Positions 22,800-34,303 of a stretch of 64,000 bases of DNA are shown here, piece after piece (within the stretch, counting starts at the first letter, position 1; each line of letters starts with the position of its first letter). The stretch is from Welwitschia mirabilis. Its lineage: Eukaryota; Gnetophyta; Gnetopsida; Welwitschiales. The translations under genes were made by a program, and so were the position numbers. The notes under the pieces are model-generated. The model was not told the DNA's origin. It worked only from the letters and a program-made list of their open reading frames with translations, and made no database searches. The stretch lies in assembly GCA_051453625.1 (NCBI GenBank), contig JBOZIK010000001.1:70492450-70556449 (forward strand). Reading direction: 5' to 3'.

Positions 22800-25467
22800 A
22801 TTTTTTAGTTTTTCATAGCTACATTGTAATTTTCATTTCATATCATTTGCTCATTTTGTAATAACCTTTGTACTTTAATGTAAAATTAATATTAAATTCT
22901 TATTTTTGTTAATCTAATTTTCTTTTTTTCTAGCACATAATTTCCAATTTTGTAACTTAGTCTTAAGCCTTTGTGAGTAAATACTCATAAAATAATTCTN
23001 NNNNNNNNNNNNNNNNNNNNNNNNNNNNNNNNNNNNNNNNNNNNNNNNNNNNNNNNNNNNNNNNNNNNNNNNNNATAATCTTCATTTCATTTTTAGTTTT
23101 TTTTTGAAATTGGGTCTTCATTAAAAATTCAAAGAAATTGATTGATACAAACCTATCATCCATTCCTTCAATTTTAAATTATCAAATTTCATCCTCTATC
23201 TCTCATCATTTTTAGTGATCTTTTGGTTATTTGAACAATATATGTTTTAGATTTAAAGATTCAAAACATTCCAATTATGATTTATTTTAATTAGAAGTAT
23301 TTCGCTTGCATTTATTTACATTTCCTACTTCTTAATTCCATTAAGAATTGCATATTTTATTTTCAGTAATTTTCTTTCTTAGCTCATTTTAAACTACCTT
23401 AAAATATGAATCATTTACTATTTATTAATTTTACATTCAATTTTTCATATCCTTCAAACTTTTAGGATAAAGTTTTGGTTTTGGTTAAAGGGAGTGACAT
23501 TTCCACTTAGGTACCTATCTTTCATGATTTATTCTTTTACTTAAGTGTAATTTTATATTAAATTAGCTTTTTTTTTTCAAATTCATTTATCATTTCTTGT
23601 TAATGCTTGATTGATTTGCTTTGTAATTTTTGCTATGTTAACTAATATTTAACACACCTTTTTTGTTAGGATACTAGCAAACATTTGGTTGAGGATACGA
23701 TAACGTGCAAAAATTGAAATTTATATAAAGAAATCTATGGTTGTTAGCATGCTTAATTAATCATTATAATACTTTTATGCATCTGTTACACTTAATGCTA
23801 GGAAATCTATCTTCACTAANNNNNNNNNNNNNNNNNNNNNNNNNNNNNNNNNNNNNNNNNNNNNNNNNNNNNNNNNNNNNNNNNNNNNNNNNNNNNNNNN
23901 NNNNNNNNNNNNNNNNNNNNNNNNNNNNNNNNNNNNNNNNNNNNNNNNNNNNNNNNNNNNNNNNNNNNNNNNNNNNNNNNNNNNNNNNNNNNNNNNNNNN
24001 NNNNNNNNNNNNNNNNNNNNNNNNNNNNNNNNNNNNNNNNNNNNNNNNNNNNNNNNNNNNNNNNNNNNNNNNNTCCAATTATGAGTTATTTTAATTAGAA
24101 GTCTTTCTTTTGCATTTATTTACATTCCCTACTTCTTAATTCCATCATGCATTGCATATTTTATTTTCAATAAGTTTCTTTCTTAGCTCATTTTAAACTA
24201 CCTTAAAATATGAATCATTTAGTATTTATTAATTTTAAATTTAATTTTTCATATCCTTCCAACTTTTAGGATAACATTTTAGTTTTGGTTAAAGGGAGTG
24301 ACATTTCCACTTAGATACCTATCTTTCATACTTTATTCTTTTACTTAAGTGTAATTTTATATTAAATTAGCTAAATTTTTTTCAAATTCATTTATCATTT
24401 CTTGTTAATGCTTGATTGATTTGCTTTGTAATTTTTGCTATGTGAACTAATATTTAACAAACCTTTTTTTTTAGGAGACTAGCAAATGTTTGGTTAAGGA
24501 CACGATAACATGGAAAAATTGACATTTATATAAAGAAATCTATGGTTGCTAGCATGCTTAATTAATCATTATAATACTTTTATGCATTTGTTACACTTAA
24601 TGCTAGGAAATATATCTTTACTAATAATTTTCCTTAACACTATCATTTTACAGAATATTAACATCATTTGAAGCATTGTGGGAGAGGATGGAGGTGTGTT
24701 GAGCATCTTTAGTGGTGGATTTAGTTCTAGGAGCAGTAATGCTAGTTACAATGCATAAAATGGATCCATACTTATGTTCTTGAGTCTTCCCATATAAGCA
24801 ATTCATTTGGGACATTTCCAAAAGTGGTTGATGAAAAAAAAATATTTTTTAAGAAAGGCCCCTTAATTTGGCTCCATGATTAAAGAACAATTCCATACAA
24901 TTTTAGATTATAAAGAATGACTTAACTAGGCCTTTGAAATCATAATTTGTAATCGTAATCTAGCTTATAAATAGACTTCTAGACTTAACTTGAAGGGATT
25001 GGTTATGATGTTGTTACAAGATATTATTAGATCTTTAGCCATGGGTTCTTTTTAAACCTCCCATTAAAGATGGGCTAGCTTTTAAGATAGCCTAATCTTT
25101 GTTATATTAGCATGAGTGCTTTTCATGGATTGTATGCTTTTACCTTTCTAATAATAAAGTATTGCATGCTATTTTCTTAGTTTATTACTTTGGTATCAAT
25201 AGGTGATTACTTAATATTCATTATGTTTAGAAATGGCTAACACATTTTATTACTTTAAGATTTCATGTTTGATTTATCTTTGTACTTTAATTTTATAACA
25301 TGAATCTGTATTTGATGGATCTTGGAAGATCTCTATTTTTCATGCATATAATATTCTTGTTATGAAATATAGAGTGGCTTAGAGACATCATAATATTATC
25401 TATGTGGATAAGATTATGCCATTGTGCTTGAGAAAAACTACTAGAGTAAAGTTACATGAATTTAATC
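22800..25467. other. AT-rich DNA without a recognised gene; gap-associated repeat
   Basis: No gene seen. Sequence 23271-23819 before the 254-N gap (23820-24073) recurs at 24074-24615 with a few per cent difference, which inflates the region by about 550 bp. A 75-N gap lies at 23000-23074. Confidence 0.6.
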
Positions 25468-27001
25468 AAAGACTCTTGCTGCCTTTGAAGTCATTATGCT
25501 AATCTTAAAACTATATTTTATTTCTAGATATCTTATAAATTCTAGTCAATTATACTCATTTTCATTGTGCTTTCTTTATTCATAGTTTACCAGATCTATC
25601 CCTATGAAAAAATGACTCTAGGACTATACTATAAATGAAAGTCCTAGCTTTATTGGTAAAATTTAAGATTGGTCACACAAAATTTGTATCGCTAGGGTAA
25701 TCTTGCATATTACTATACATTAAAGATAATACAGGCATAGGCAAATTTCACTATAAACATTATGTAAACATTGTATCTCCCCTATTATCTTATTAATCTA
25801 TTTTATATTAATCTACAGATAAAGCTAATAGTTAACAGTCAAGTTTGTAGATTTTTCTTCATTATATTGCTATCATAAATATTTTTAACTTCATCTTGTT
25901 GTTTCAACTGTAAAATATGTATTTTTTATAGATCCTAAATTCTTGGTGTTCATTTTTCTCTATTAAGTCTATTTTAATAACTATGGATTAGGCCTTGGCA
26001 TGAAATTTATATTATTTAGATAATTTATGATTATTTCCTTATATCTATTATTTTCTTGATGTGTGATGCGATTCATATTCTCAACAAATCCTATAGAGAT
26101 TTATCTTAGCATATGANNNNNNNNNNNNNNNNNNNNNNNNNNNNNNNNNNNNNNNNNNNNNNNNNNNNNNNNNNNNNNNNNNNNNNNNNNNNNNNNNNNN
26201 NNNNNNNNNNNNNNNNCAAAGTCTCTTGCTACCTTTGAAGTCATTATGCTAATCTTAAAACTATGTTTTATTTCTAGCTCTCTTATAAATTCTAGTCAAT
26301 TATACTCATTTTCACTGTGCTTTCTTTATTCATAGTTTACCACATCTATCCCTATGGAAAAATGACTCTAGGACTATACTATAAATGAAAGTCCTAGCTT
26401 TGTTGGTAAAATTTAAGATTGGTCACATAAAATTTGTATTGCCAGGGAAATCTTACATATTACTATACATTAAAGATAGATACATGCATAGGCAGATTTC
26501 ACTATAAACATTATGTAAACATTGTATCTTCCCTCTTATCTTATTAATCTATTTTATATTAATCTACAGATAAAGCTAACAGTTAATAGTCAAGCTTGTA
26601 GATTTTCCTTCCTTATATTGCTATCATAAATGTTTTCAACTCCATCTTGTTGTTTTAGTTGTAAAATATTTATTTTTTATAGATCCTAAATTCTTGGTGT
26701 TCATTTTTCTCTATTAAGTCCATTTTAATAAGTATGGATTAGGCCTTGGCATGAAATTTATATTATCTAGATAAGTTATAATTGTTTCCTTATATCTATT
26801 ATTTTCTTGAAGTATGATGTGACTCATATTCTCGACAAATTCTATAGAGATTTATCTTAGCATGTGAATTAATCAACTAATTAATAATAAAATTCTTAAC
26901 CATTGCTTACACTAAATTATAATTTAAGTTATGGCTAACATTGTTTTATTTCCACCATAGTTTAGCTTATGATGTTTATGTATTTAATAGTTTTATGTGA
27001 A
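25468..27001 (+). repeat. 5' LTR of the gypsy element, left part (with gap repeat)
   Basis: The part from about 26500 to 27001 is homologous to 37900-38396. Because of a 100-N gap (26117-26216), 25468-26116 reappears as 26217-26870; only one copy is likely real. The true LTR start is not determined. The last five bases, GTGAA (26997-27001), are the left target duplication of the nested insertion. Confidence 0.6.
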
Positions 27002-27122
27002 TGTCATGACTTGGTTTTTGGGTTGGACCTAAAAAAATTATTTTTTAACATTAATATTATTACATTACATCACATCAAGTTACATGATAAGATGAAACAT
27101 TATAGTGGATTGATTAAATTAC

Positions 27123-27146
27123 AACTGAGAGACTTACCTCTCAGTT
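27123..27146. repeat. Perfect 9-bp hairpin AACTGAGAG/CTCTCAGTT
   Basis: Stem 27123-27131 pairs with 27138-27146 across a 6-nt loop, about 120 bp inside the left end of the nested insertion. Confidence 0.75.
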
Positions 27147-27164
27147 ATCCACAAGATGCACATT

Positions 27165-27192
27165 AAGTGAACTATGTGATGATAGTTCACTT
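27165..27192. repeat. Perfect 10-bp hairpin AAGTGAACTA/TAGTTCACTT
   Basis: Stem 27165-27174 pairs with 27183-27192 across an 8-nt loop, only 18 bp after the previous hairpin. Confidence 0.75.
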
Positions 27193-27199
27193 GACTAAT

Positions 27200-29690
27200 A
27201 TCACAACTAATCTTGAGGTTAATTAGAATCATGATTAAAAGAACACACAAGAAGTGTGTAGATTGTAGTTTAGTGGTTCTTTATACCAATAACTAAGCAA
27301 TCACATCTACATAATCCTCATTTTGAGGAGTTAAAATCACACATAGTTCTATCTTTAACCTCGTTCCAATATTCACCAAAATGAATGAGCATAAGACAGA
27401 TCAAGGTGGTATGTATCAGTCGCATTTGACAATCCTAGGCATGAAAGAATGCAAAGAATCATGCAAGAATTCCATATTCAAACCAACAACAACAAATATC
27501 ACACATAAAAATATGTACATATGCATAGTAGCTATATACAAAATTATAGGAGGTAGTCAGTCAAGAATTCTCGAGGTTACAACATTCAATTCTATTTAGG
27601 AATTCTAATGCGTAAATGATATAATGCACATGTATATTAACATAAATCAGATATATGAGTACCTGAGTATGTAAATATAGTGAATCTGCTTGTCACTTGG
27701 CCATAATCATCCATTAGTAATCTACCATCACCACGGACAAGAGACCCCCTAATGTCTTGGTGGGTGCCAATGGCTGGGGAATATATATAGTAAACTCATG
27801 CGAGAACTTGATTAATACACATACATACATATTCACATGTATACACACACCATTTTAGTAGGGTACCTCTCAGCCGCTCCTTTTATAACATATCATAATG
27901 AATCTAATAATATATAAAGATAAAATGCCAAAGAGCATAGACTATATGCCACTAATTAAGTCACTAGTCTTGACAAGACTTAGTATGATAAAAGTTAAAG
28001 AGTAAAGATAGCTAATTGAATGTCAAATTGTTTTAATGAATATTATAAAATAATCACTTCTATTATATNNNNNNNNNNNNNNNNNNNNNNNNNNNNNNNN
28101 NNNNNNNNNNNNNNNNNNNNNNNNNNNNNNNNNNNNNNNNNNNNNNNNNNNNNNNNNNNNNNNNNNNNGAAGGACATGGTTATCATTATGATGTGATGAG
28201 TCCTTATTTATATCTTAAATTACATAATCAAGTTTATCCCCTTTCTTTATTTTAAATAGAAAAAATTTACAAGTTATGAATATGGGTTTTCACTCTAAAG
28301 TTATGTAACCATATATTTTAACATGAATAACTTGGTTGGATATTTAACTACTTCTAAGGGTTTACGATTATAAGATATTATTTATGTATTTATAATATTT
28401 TTGGTAAAAGTTTAAGCTCTTTAAGGAATCATATAAGGTTATTGTCCTAAATTATTAAGATAATTGGAATTCTTCTAAGTGATTATCATTTGTAACTATA
28501 AGGTCATGATAATTGTAATCTAGGAAAAAGGTACAAATATTAGAATGTTGAGTTTGATATCTTTCTTATCCTCCAATACATTTTAAGGTAATAATTACAC
28601 ATGTCTACCCTTTATAATAAAAATGTAATATTGCACATATGAGACATCGTACTATGTTATAATACAATATTATACATATAATATAATATATTAGATATCA
28701 TAATATAATATAGTATAATATTATGTATATAATAAAATATATTATAATACATTACAATATAACATAATGTAATATAATAATATAATATAATATAATATAA
28801 TACAATACACATGTATTATGTAATATAATACATATATTTTGAGTATAATATAATAATATAATATTAATAAATCAAAACATAATTAAAAGCAATTGGTCTA
28901 CACCTATGCAATGTATTACCTAATAATATCTAAAATTTCATATATATTAATTCTTATAAGTACCTAAGCAAAACATTTTATTGGAACAGATATAATAACA
29001 ACATATCTAAAGTGTCAACGTCAAGTCCTTAATCTTATCTAAACACTTTATTTTCATCAACAACACTGTCTTAGGAAAAGTTATGCACAAATAATAAATC
29101 CTTCTACAACACTTGAACATAAAATGTTACACTAAAGAATCCTTAAATATGATGCATAAAATTTAGGTTTATCCTTTCCATTAATCATATGACAAATACT
29201 ATATGTTGTGTTTCAAAAAGAATTTCAATATGCTATCAAGACTCTAGTATTCAATGAAGGGGTATAATTTACTGTGCATTACCAAAAGTAGTTAATCACT
29301 TGTAATTAACATGTCAGTAAGTATTTTTGAGGATTAGATTACAAGAATATCTCTAAAAAGACACTGAAGACCATAATACCCTTGATAGTGACACCTCTTA
29401 AAAACAACAATGTTGCCATTCACATCATACTAGACACAGAAGTAAGATGTAAGGTACATCCTAAGTTGTACATAATTCATACTTTTTTCTTTGTAGAACG
29501 AATCTGAATCTCAAATAAAAATGTCTTGTTGTACCCCCATCATTTTATCACATGTTAGTATGATAATAGCTTCTCTAGACATCTTAATACTTTGTAGTTA
29601 GGATGCTGACAAAAATTACCATTACCTCTTTGGTTAATCTAAACCTGTATATCCTTAAAGCTACTATTCCAAGATAGGTAGATAGGGTTA
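27200..29690. other. Non-coding body of the nested insertion
   Basis: No gene recognised. It includes a 100-N gap at 28069-28168 (no obvious flank repeat), a CA/TA-rich stretch near 27810-27855 and the AT microsatellite at 28660-28866. Confidence 0.5.
28660..28866. repeat. AT-only microsatellite rich in TAATA/ATAAT units
   Basis: About 200 bp made largely of imperfect TATAA-type pentamers (for example AATATAATATAATATAATAT near 28780). Confidence 0.9.
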
Positions 29691-29880
29691 AGATGCCCTT
29701 AAAAGCCTGACCAAAATATTTCATTATAAAAATTAAAAAAAATATAAATAGTTTAATAATAGAAATACACACTGGGCTAGCATTCAAAGTTCTAAAATGA
29801 AAAGAAAACATACATTGGGTAACAAGGCTCAGCCTAAAAGGAAGACAATGGAAATATTCTTTACTTCAAGGGCTAATCAC

Positions 29881-29971
29881 AATCACTTTTGTTACTTTCA
29901 TTTTCGATGAAGTTAATTCATAAACACAATCACTTTCGTTACTTTCATTTTTGATGAAGTTAATTCATAAG
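29881..29971. repeat. 47-bp tandem duplication
   Basis: The unit starting AATCACTTTTGTTACTTTCA at 29881 is repeated at 29928 with a few changes. The same doubled structure occurs in the second copy of the region (about 31166-31255), so it predates whatever produced the two copies. Confidence 0.7.
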
Positions 29972-30381
29972 AAACAATAACATGGTTAGTTCAAGCAAAA
30001 CTTAGATGCATTCGCCAAAGTCGGGAATTTGCTTTAGAAACACTAGTTATCATCTTTCTTGCCTTTTCATTTTGTTTTTATTATCTTAGCTATTGCCTTG
30101 CATGACTTAGCTCTATCTAAACTAACCATGTCCTTGTCCTTGCTTACTATCATAATAATATTTTTGCTCGCATCTAAAACACTTTTGAATTACAAAATCA
30201 TTATTTTTAACACAGAACTAGCATTGTTGACCCCAGCTGATCCATTAACGTGGAAATGAAAGCAGCATGACATGGAGATGAAAGAGCAAAGAGCGTCTTA
30301 GCTTACCTTGAAAACTCGGATAAAACAAATCTATTTCGAAACACTAGAATTGGCAAGAGCATCTTCCATATCTGCATCGTT

Positions 30382-30552
30382 TTAACTTCCTTCAGTTATT
30401 TCTCGTGCAAATTTTGGGCGTTTGGGTACAACGCCCAACACTTTAAACATCTCTTGATCAACGTCAAAGACATTTTCGGAGGTTGTGAATAACTTGTCCC
30501 CATTGAAAATTGAATGAGCTCCTACCAAAAAGCATAATGCTTGCTCTTGCAC
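30382..30552 (-). pseudogene. BIO2: Biotin synthase last-exon fragment (copy 1)
   Basis: The minus-strand frame ending at stop 30384-30382 reads QEQALCFLVGAHSIFNGDKL, then [19 protein letters not shown] and VVPKRPKF. This matches the conserved C-terminus of plant/bacterial biotin synthase (ALCF..GA.SIF.G.KL-TT, then D.D..MFK.LG), the radical-SAM enzyme that inserts sulfur into dethiobiotin; in plants it is mitochondrial. Only about 57 residues of the roughly 370-residue protein are present; the Fe-S cluster cysteines are absent. The fragment begins right after CCTACACAG, a good 3' splice acceptor, so genomic DNA with part of an intron was captured, not an mRNA. CAAGGTAAGC downstream (minus strand, near 30310) looks like a splice donor in the 3' UTR. 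Copy 1 has His where copy 2 has Asn in the GANSIF motif. Confidence 0.75.
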
Positions 30553-30883
30553 TGTGTAGGCGAATGGCTTGCGTGTTTGCTCTCGGTGCTGCTGCTCTGC
30601 TTCCGCACTGAACTCTGAAAAAAGAGAGAGCAATCACAGAACATCTTCTCATGCAAAGTCTGCATTCACACCCACGCCTGCATCTGCGCTGGAGTCTTCG
30701 GAGCCAAAATTGAAGGAAAATCTGTCGTATCGCATGGCAAAGAATGAACTCTTAAAAATATAGAGCTTTTCACAGAGCCCCAACTGTGATTTCCGTGAGC
30801 AAATCTCGCAGCTCTCGCAATGACGCCAGGGCCCCAACAATGACATCAATCATAACGTTGCCTTCACTTTACATACCCCAAGA
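30553..30883 (-). other. GC-richer sequence upstream of the biotin synthase fragment
   Basis: In biotin synthase orientation this should be intron or other captured DNA. Short ORFs exist on both strands (for example 30849-30649 on -, 30569-30763 on +), but I recognise none. Base composition is like the exon fragment and unlike the flanks, suggesting it was captured with it. Confidence 0.4.
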
Positions 30884-30983
30884 NNNNNNNNNNNNNNNNN
30901 NNNNNNNNNNNNNNNNNNNNNNNNNNNNNNNNNNNNNNNNNNNNNNNNNNNNNNNNNNNNNNNNNNNNNNNNNNNNNNNNNNN
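30884..30983. other. Gap (100 N) with redundant flanks
   Basis: Sequence after the gap restarts at a point matching about 29692 and runs parallel to it for about 1.2 kb. Confidence 0.9.
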
Positions 30984-31656
30984 CTTTTACAGGCCTGACC
31001 AAAATATTTCATTATAAAAATTAAAAAAATACAAATAGTTTAATAATAAAAACACACACTGGTCTAGCATTCAAAATTCTAAAATGAAAAGAAAATGTAC
31101 ATTAGGTAACAAGGCTTAGCCTAAAAGGAAGACAATGGAAAGGTTCTTTACTTCAAGGGCTAAACAAATCACTTTTGTTACTTTCATTTTTGATGAAGAT
31201 AATTCATAACTATAATCAATTTCGTTACTTTCATTTTTGATGAAGTTAATTCATAAGAAACAATAACACAACTACTTCAAGCAAAAACTAGACGCATTTG
31301 CCAAAGTTGGGAATTTGCTTTAGAAACACTAGTTACCATCTTTCTCACCTTTTCATTTTGTTTTAGTTATCTTAGGTATAGCCTTCCCTGACTTAGAACT
31401 TTTATTGTGATAGTTTAGTTTTTATCTAAGCTAACCACGTCCTTGTCCTTGCTTACAATCATAATAATATTTTTGCTCGCATCTAAAATACTTTTGAGTT
31501 ACAAAAATCATTATTTTTAACTCAGAACTAGCATTGTTGACATGACATGGAGATGAAAGAGGAAAGAGCGTCTTAGCTTACCTTGAAAACTCGGATAAAA
31601 CAAATCTATTTCCAAACTCTAGAATTGGCAAGAGCATCTTCCATATCTGCATCGTT

Positions 31657-31827
31657 TTAACTTCCTTCAGTTATTTCTAGTTCAAATTTTGGAGGTTTGG
31701 GTACAACGCCCAACACGTTGAACATCTCTTGATCAACATCGAAGTCATTATTGGAGGTTGTGAATAACTTGTCCCCAGTGAAAATTGAATTAGCTCGTAC
31801 CAAAAAGCATAATGCTTGCGCTGGCCT
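31657..31827 (-). pseudogene. BIO2: Biotin synthase last-exon fragment (copy 2)
   Basis: This is the same exon as 30382-30552, reading [38 protein letters not shown] and VVPKPPKF. It keeps ANSIFTG and NNDFD, closer to the functional family than copy 1, but has Arg in place of the Gly before ANSIF. The acceptor region differs (CTACACGAG instead of CTACACAG). It lies in the repeated flank after the 100-N gap and may be an allele of copy 1 rather than a second locus. No other biotin synthase exon was found. Confidence 0.7.
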
Positions 31828-32117
31828 CGTGTAGGCGAATGGCTTGCGTGTTTGCTCTCGGTGCTGCTGCTCTGCCTCCGCACTGAACTCTGAAAAAAGA
31901 GAAAGCAATCACAGAACATCTTCTCATGCAAAGTCTGCATTCCCGCCCACGCCTGCATCTGCGCTTGAGTCTTCGAAGCCAAAATTGAAGGAAAATCTGT
32001 CGTACCGCATGGCAAAGAATGGAACTCTTAAAAACGTAGAGCTTTTCACAGAGCCCCAACTGTGATTTTCATGAGCAAATCTCACAGCTCTCGCAATGAC
32101 GCCCACGGCCCCAACAA

Positions 32118-32247
32118 ATTTTGCAAGAACTCCTTTTCATTTCGTGATGAAGAGCTCATACCAAGTAGCAAGAATGTATTTTCCCAATTCAAGGCCACTC
32201 TTAACATTTTCGTTTTCCTCTCTGACATAAATCCAAGGCCACTAAAA
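32118..32247. repeat. About 130-bp indel between the two copies, bounded by AACAA
   Basis: Copy 1 runs straight from GGCCCCAACAA into TGACATCAATCA (about 30830-30850). Copy 2 has about 130 extra bp there, with AACAA at both edges. Either a small insertion with a 5-bp duplication or a microhomology deletion in copy 1. Confidence 0.6.
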
Positions 32248-32318
32248 CAATGACATCAATCATGACGTTGCCTTCAAGATATGGCACACATTTCAAAAGG
32301 GTGGGATATTAGAGTGAA

Positions 32319-32869
32319 TCTAAGCCATTTTCCCTTTGTAAATTAGTAGAAGAATTGTATTTCTCTTTACCATCACTTTTAGTATTCATTGAGCAGAGAA
32401 ATTTTCTTTTTGACTGTGCAAGTATTACAACTTTACATTTTAACTCTTATAGCATTTCTTTCGGACTTGAAGTTTGGGGCTATATATTTTTATACTATAG
32501 CTTACTATGTGTGATTTTTTTAAATTAGATATTATATTTTAAATANNNNNNNNNNNNNNNNNNNNNNNNNNNNNNNNNNNNNNNNNNNNNNNNNNNNNNN
32601 NNNNNNNNNNNNNNNNNNNNNNNNNNNNNNNNNNNNNNNNNNNNNACTTTACATTTTAACTCTTATAGCATCTCTTTAGGACTTGAAGTTTGGGGCTATA
32701 TATATTTTTATACTCTAGCTTACTATGTATGATTTTTTTTAAATTGGATATTACATTTTAAATAGAGCATAATTTTAAGCTGTGCATAAATTTAAACATT
32801 AATCTTGAACATCGTAGTTATATTTATTAAATTGCATTATTTTTGAGCTACAGAAATGTGGATGTTACA
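32319..32869 (+). repeat. 5' LTR of the gypsy element, right part
   Basis: Homologous to about 38397-38733 of the 3' LTR, both ending GTGGATG(T/C)TACA. The primer binding site follows 3 bp later. A 100-N gap (32546-32645) repeats about 116 bp of flank. The first bases join to 27001 once the nested insertion is removed. Confidence 0.7.
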
Positions 32870-32872
32870 TTT

Positions 32873-32890
32873 TGATATCAGAGCCTAGGG
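32873..32890 (+). promoter_or_regulatory. Primer binding site (initiator tRNA-Met type)
   Basis: TGATATCAGAGCCTAGGG lies 3 bp after the LTR end. It differs from the usual plant Met-tRNA site by a G-to-A at the third base. It shows that the LTR to the left is a 5' LTR and the element reads to the right. Confidence 0.75.
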
Positions 32891-34258
32891 TGTGAAATTA
32901 CCTAAATAACATAACTAAAAGTATTTGCAACAATTTAGATTATGNNNNNNNNNNGTAGATGAATTATTCAAAAGTAGTAATGATAAAATACTTTCATTCC
33001 TAGCTAACATTTTGCTTACCATATGTAAAATTATTTGAAATTTTACAATGTTTTTCTAACATTTTAAATTATTTAAAACTAAAAATAAAATTGTATTTAA
33101 AATAATTTCTTGAATTTAAAGAATCATAATCCATGTGGAACGAGAAGAATTATCATGAAAATGTAATTGTTGCCTTATTAATTTTGAAAATGAACTTTTG
33201 AATCTTAAAATGTTGTGGTATCTTTGAAATAAGCATATTAATCCATTTAAGTAACCAATAAGGATATTAAACTCCTAGGAGATTATCTTTAGTCATATGA
33301 TAATAGTTTTGGTGAGAGATTGTGTGAAAAACTTAGTTTGATTTTTGAAGTTTTAACTTATTCTTGCCTTCCTTGATTTTTTGAATGGATTTTTATTTCC
33401 AATTTCACAACATGTTAAAATTAGGTGAAAAAAATAAATTCATCTACAAATATCATAGATTACTTAATTTGTTGCATTACAGGTGCAAAGGAATGAAATT
33501 AATCTTAGGATATTGTGGATAAAACAACATCCTTCACCTAAAGTATCAGCCTATTTATGACTATATAAAACTAGTAGACACTACCTTTAGAATTTCTTCT
33601 ACCATTTGAAGAACTTGAAAACCTAGAATAAGAACTTAACAAACCCAAGATGTCTATGACCTATGTCAAGTAGTATGAAATAATTGCTGGGAAGCTAGTC
33701 CACATGAAGCACTAGGTGGGATATGATTGTGCATACTATTGTTAGTGGATGATATAAAATGAACACAGCTACTAAAATGTGTTCACTTCCCCTGCCCTAC
33801 CATATGAGGGGTCTGATGCTCTAGAGGCTTCTACTCTTTTCAAAAGTTATAGAGAAAATCAATAAAATTACAATCAGAAATGATATCATTACTAATATCT
33901 AATTGTATTTAGAGTCATTTCTTCCTTCTATTTTTCTTTTTTTTTTTTCTTAAGAAGAAATATTGAGATCTTTTATATCACTATAAAACTAAATGTTGAG
34001 TAAAAGCATTAATGATTCAAGAATATATGTAGATTTACAAAGTTATTTGAGAGAAAATAATCTTGAAAAACATGGAGGATTATAGTACTGTGAAGAATCA
34101 AGATAATTAATTGCAGATAAAGTATTTGAATTGACTTGACTATTTGAAATCAAGATATTAAATAATTCACAAGGAAAATTTTTCTAAAGTTGGCCAATTG
34201 AATATGTTAAGAATAGATAGAATGCAAAAACATGGGAGTCTTTGGTAGGACTTGTAAG

Positions 34259-34303
<45 letters not shown>

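Larger units (their letters stand above)
27002..32313 (+). mobile_element. Nested LTR-type insertion with 5-bp target duplication GTGAA
   Basis: The element starts TGTCATGACTTGG at 27002 and ends GATATTAGA at 32313. It is flanked by GTGAA on both sides (26997-27001 and 32314-32318). The 3' LTR of the host element shows the matching unfilled site at about 38390-38405, reading TTTTATATAAATCTAAGCC where the two halves here give TTTTAT-GTGAA-TCTAAGCC. Length, TG start and 5-bp duplication fit an LTR element, solo LTR or non-autonomous derivative. No second LTR copy and no pol are visible. It contains the biotin synthase fragment on the opposite strand and a 100-N gap whose flanks are redundant (29692-30883 with 30984-32280), so the true length is about 4 kb plus missing sequence. 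Confidence 0.65.

Noticed and set aside
30059-30259. Hydrophobic 66-codon ORF beside the BIO2 fragment
   Set aside because: Not preserved in the second copy of the region and no recognisable domain; chance frame in T-rich DNA.
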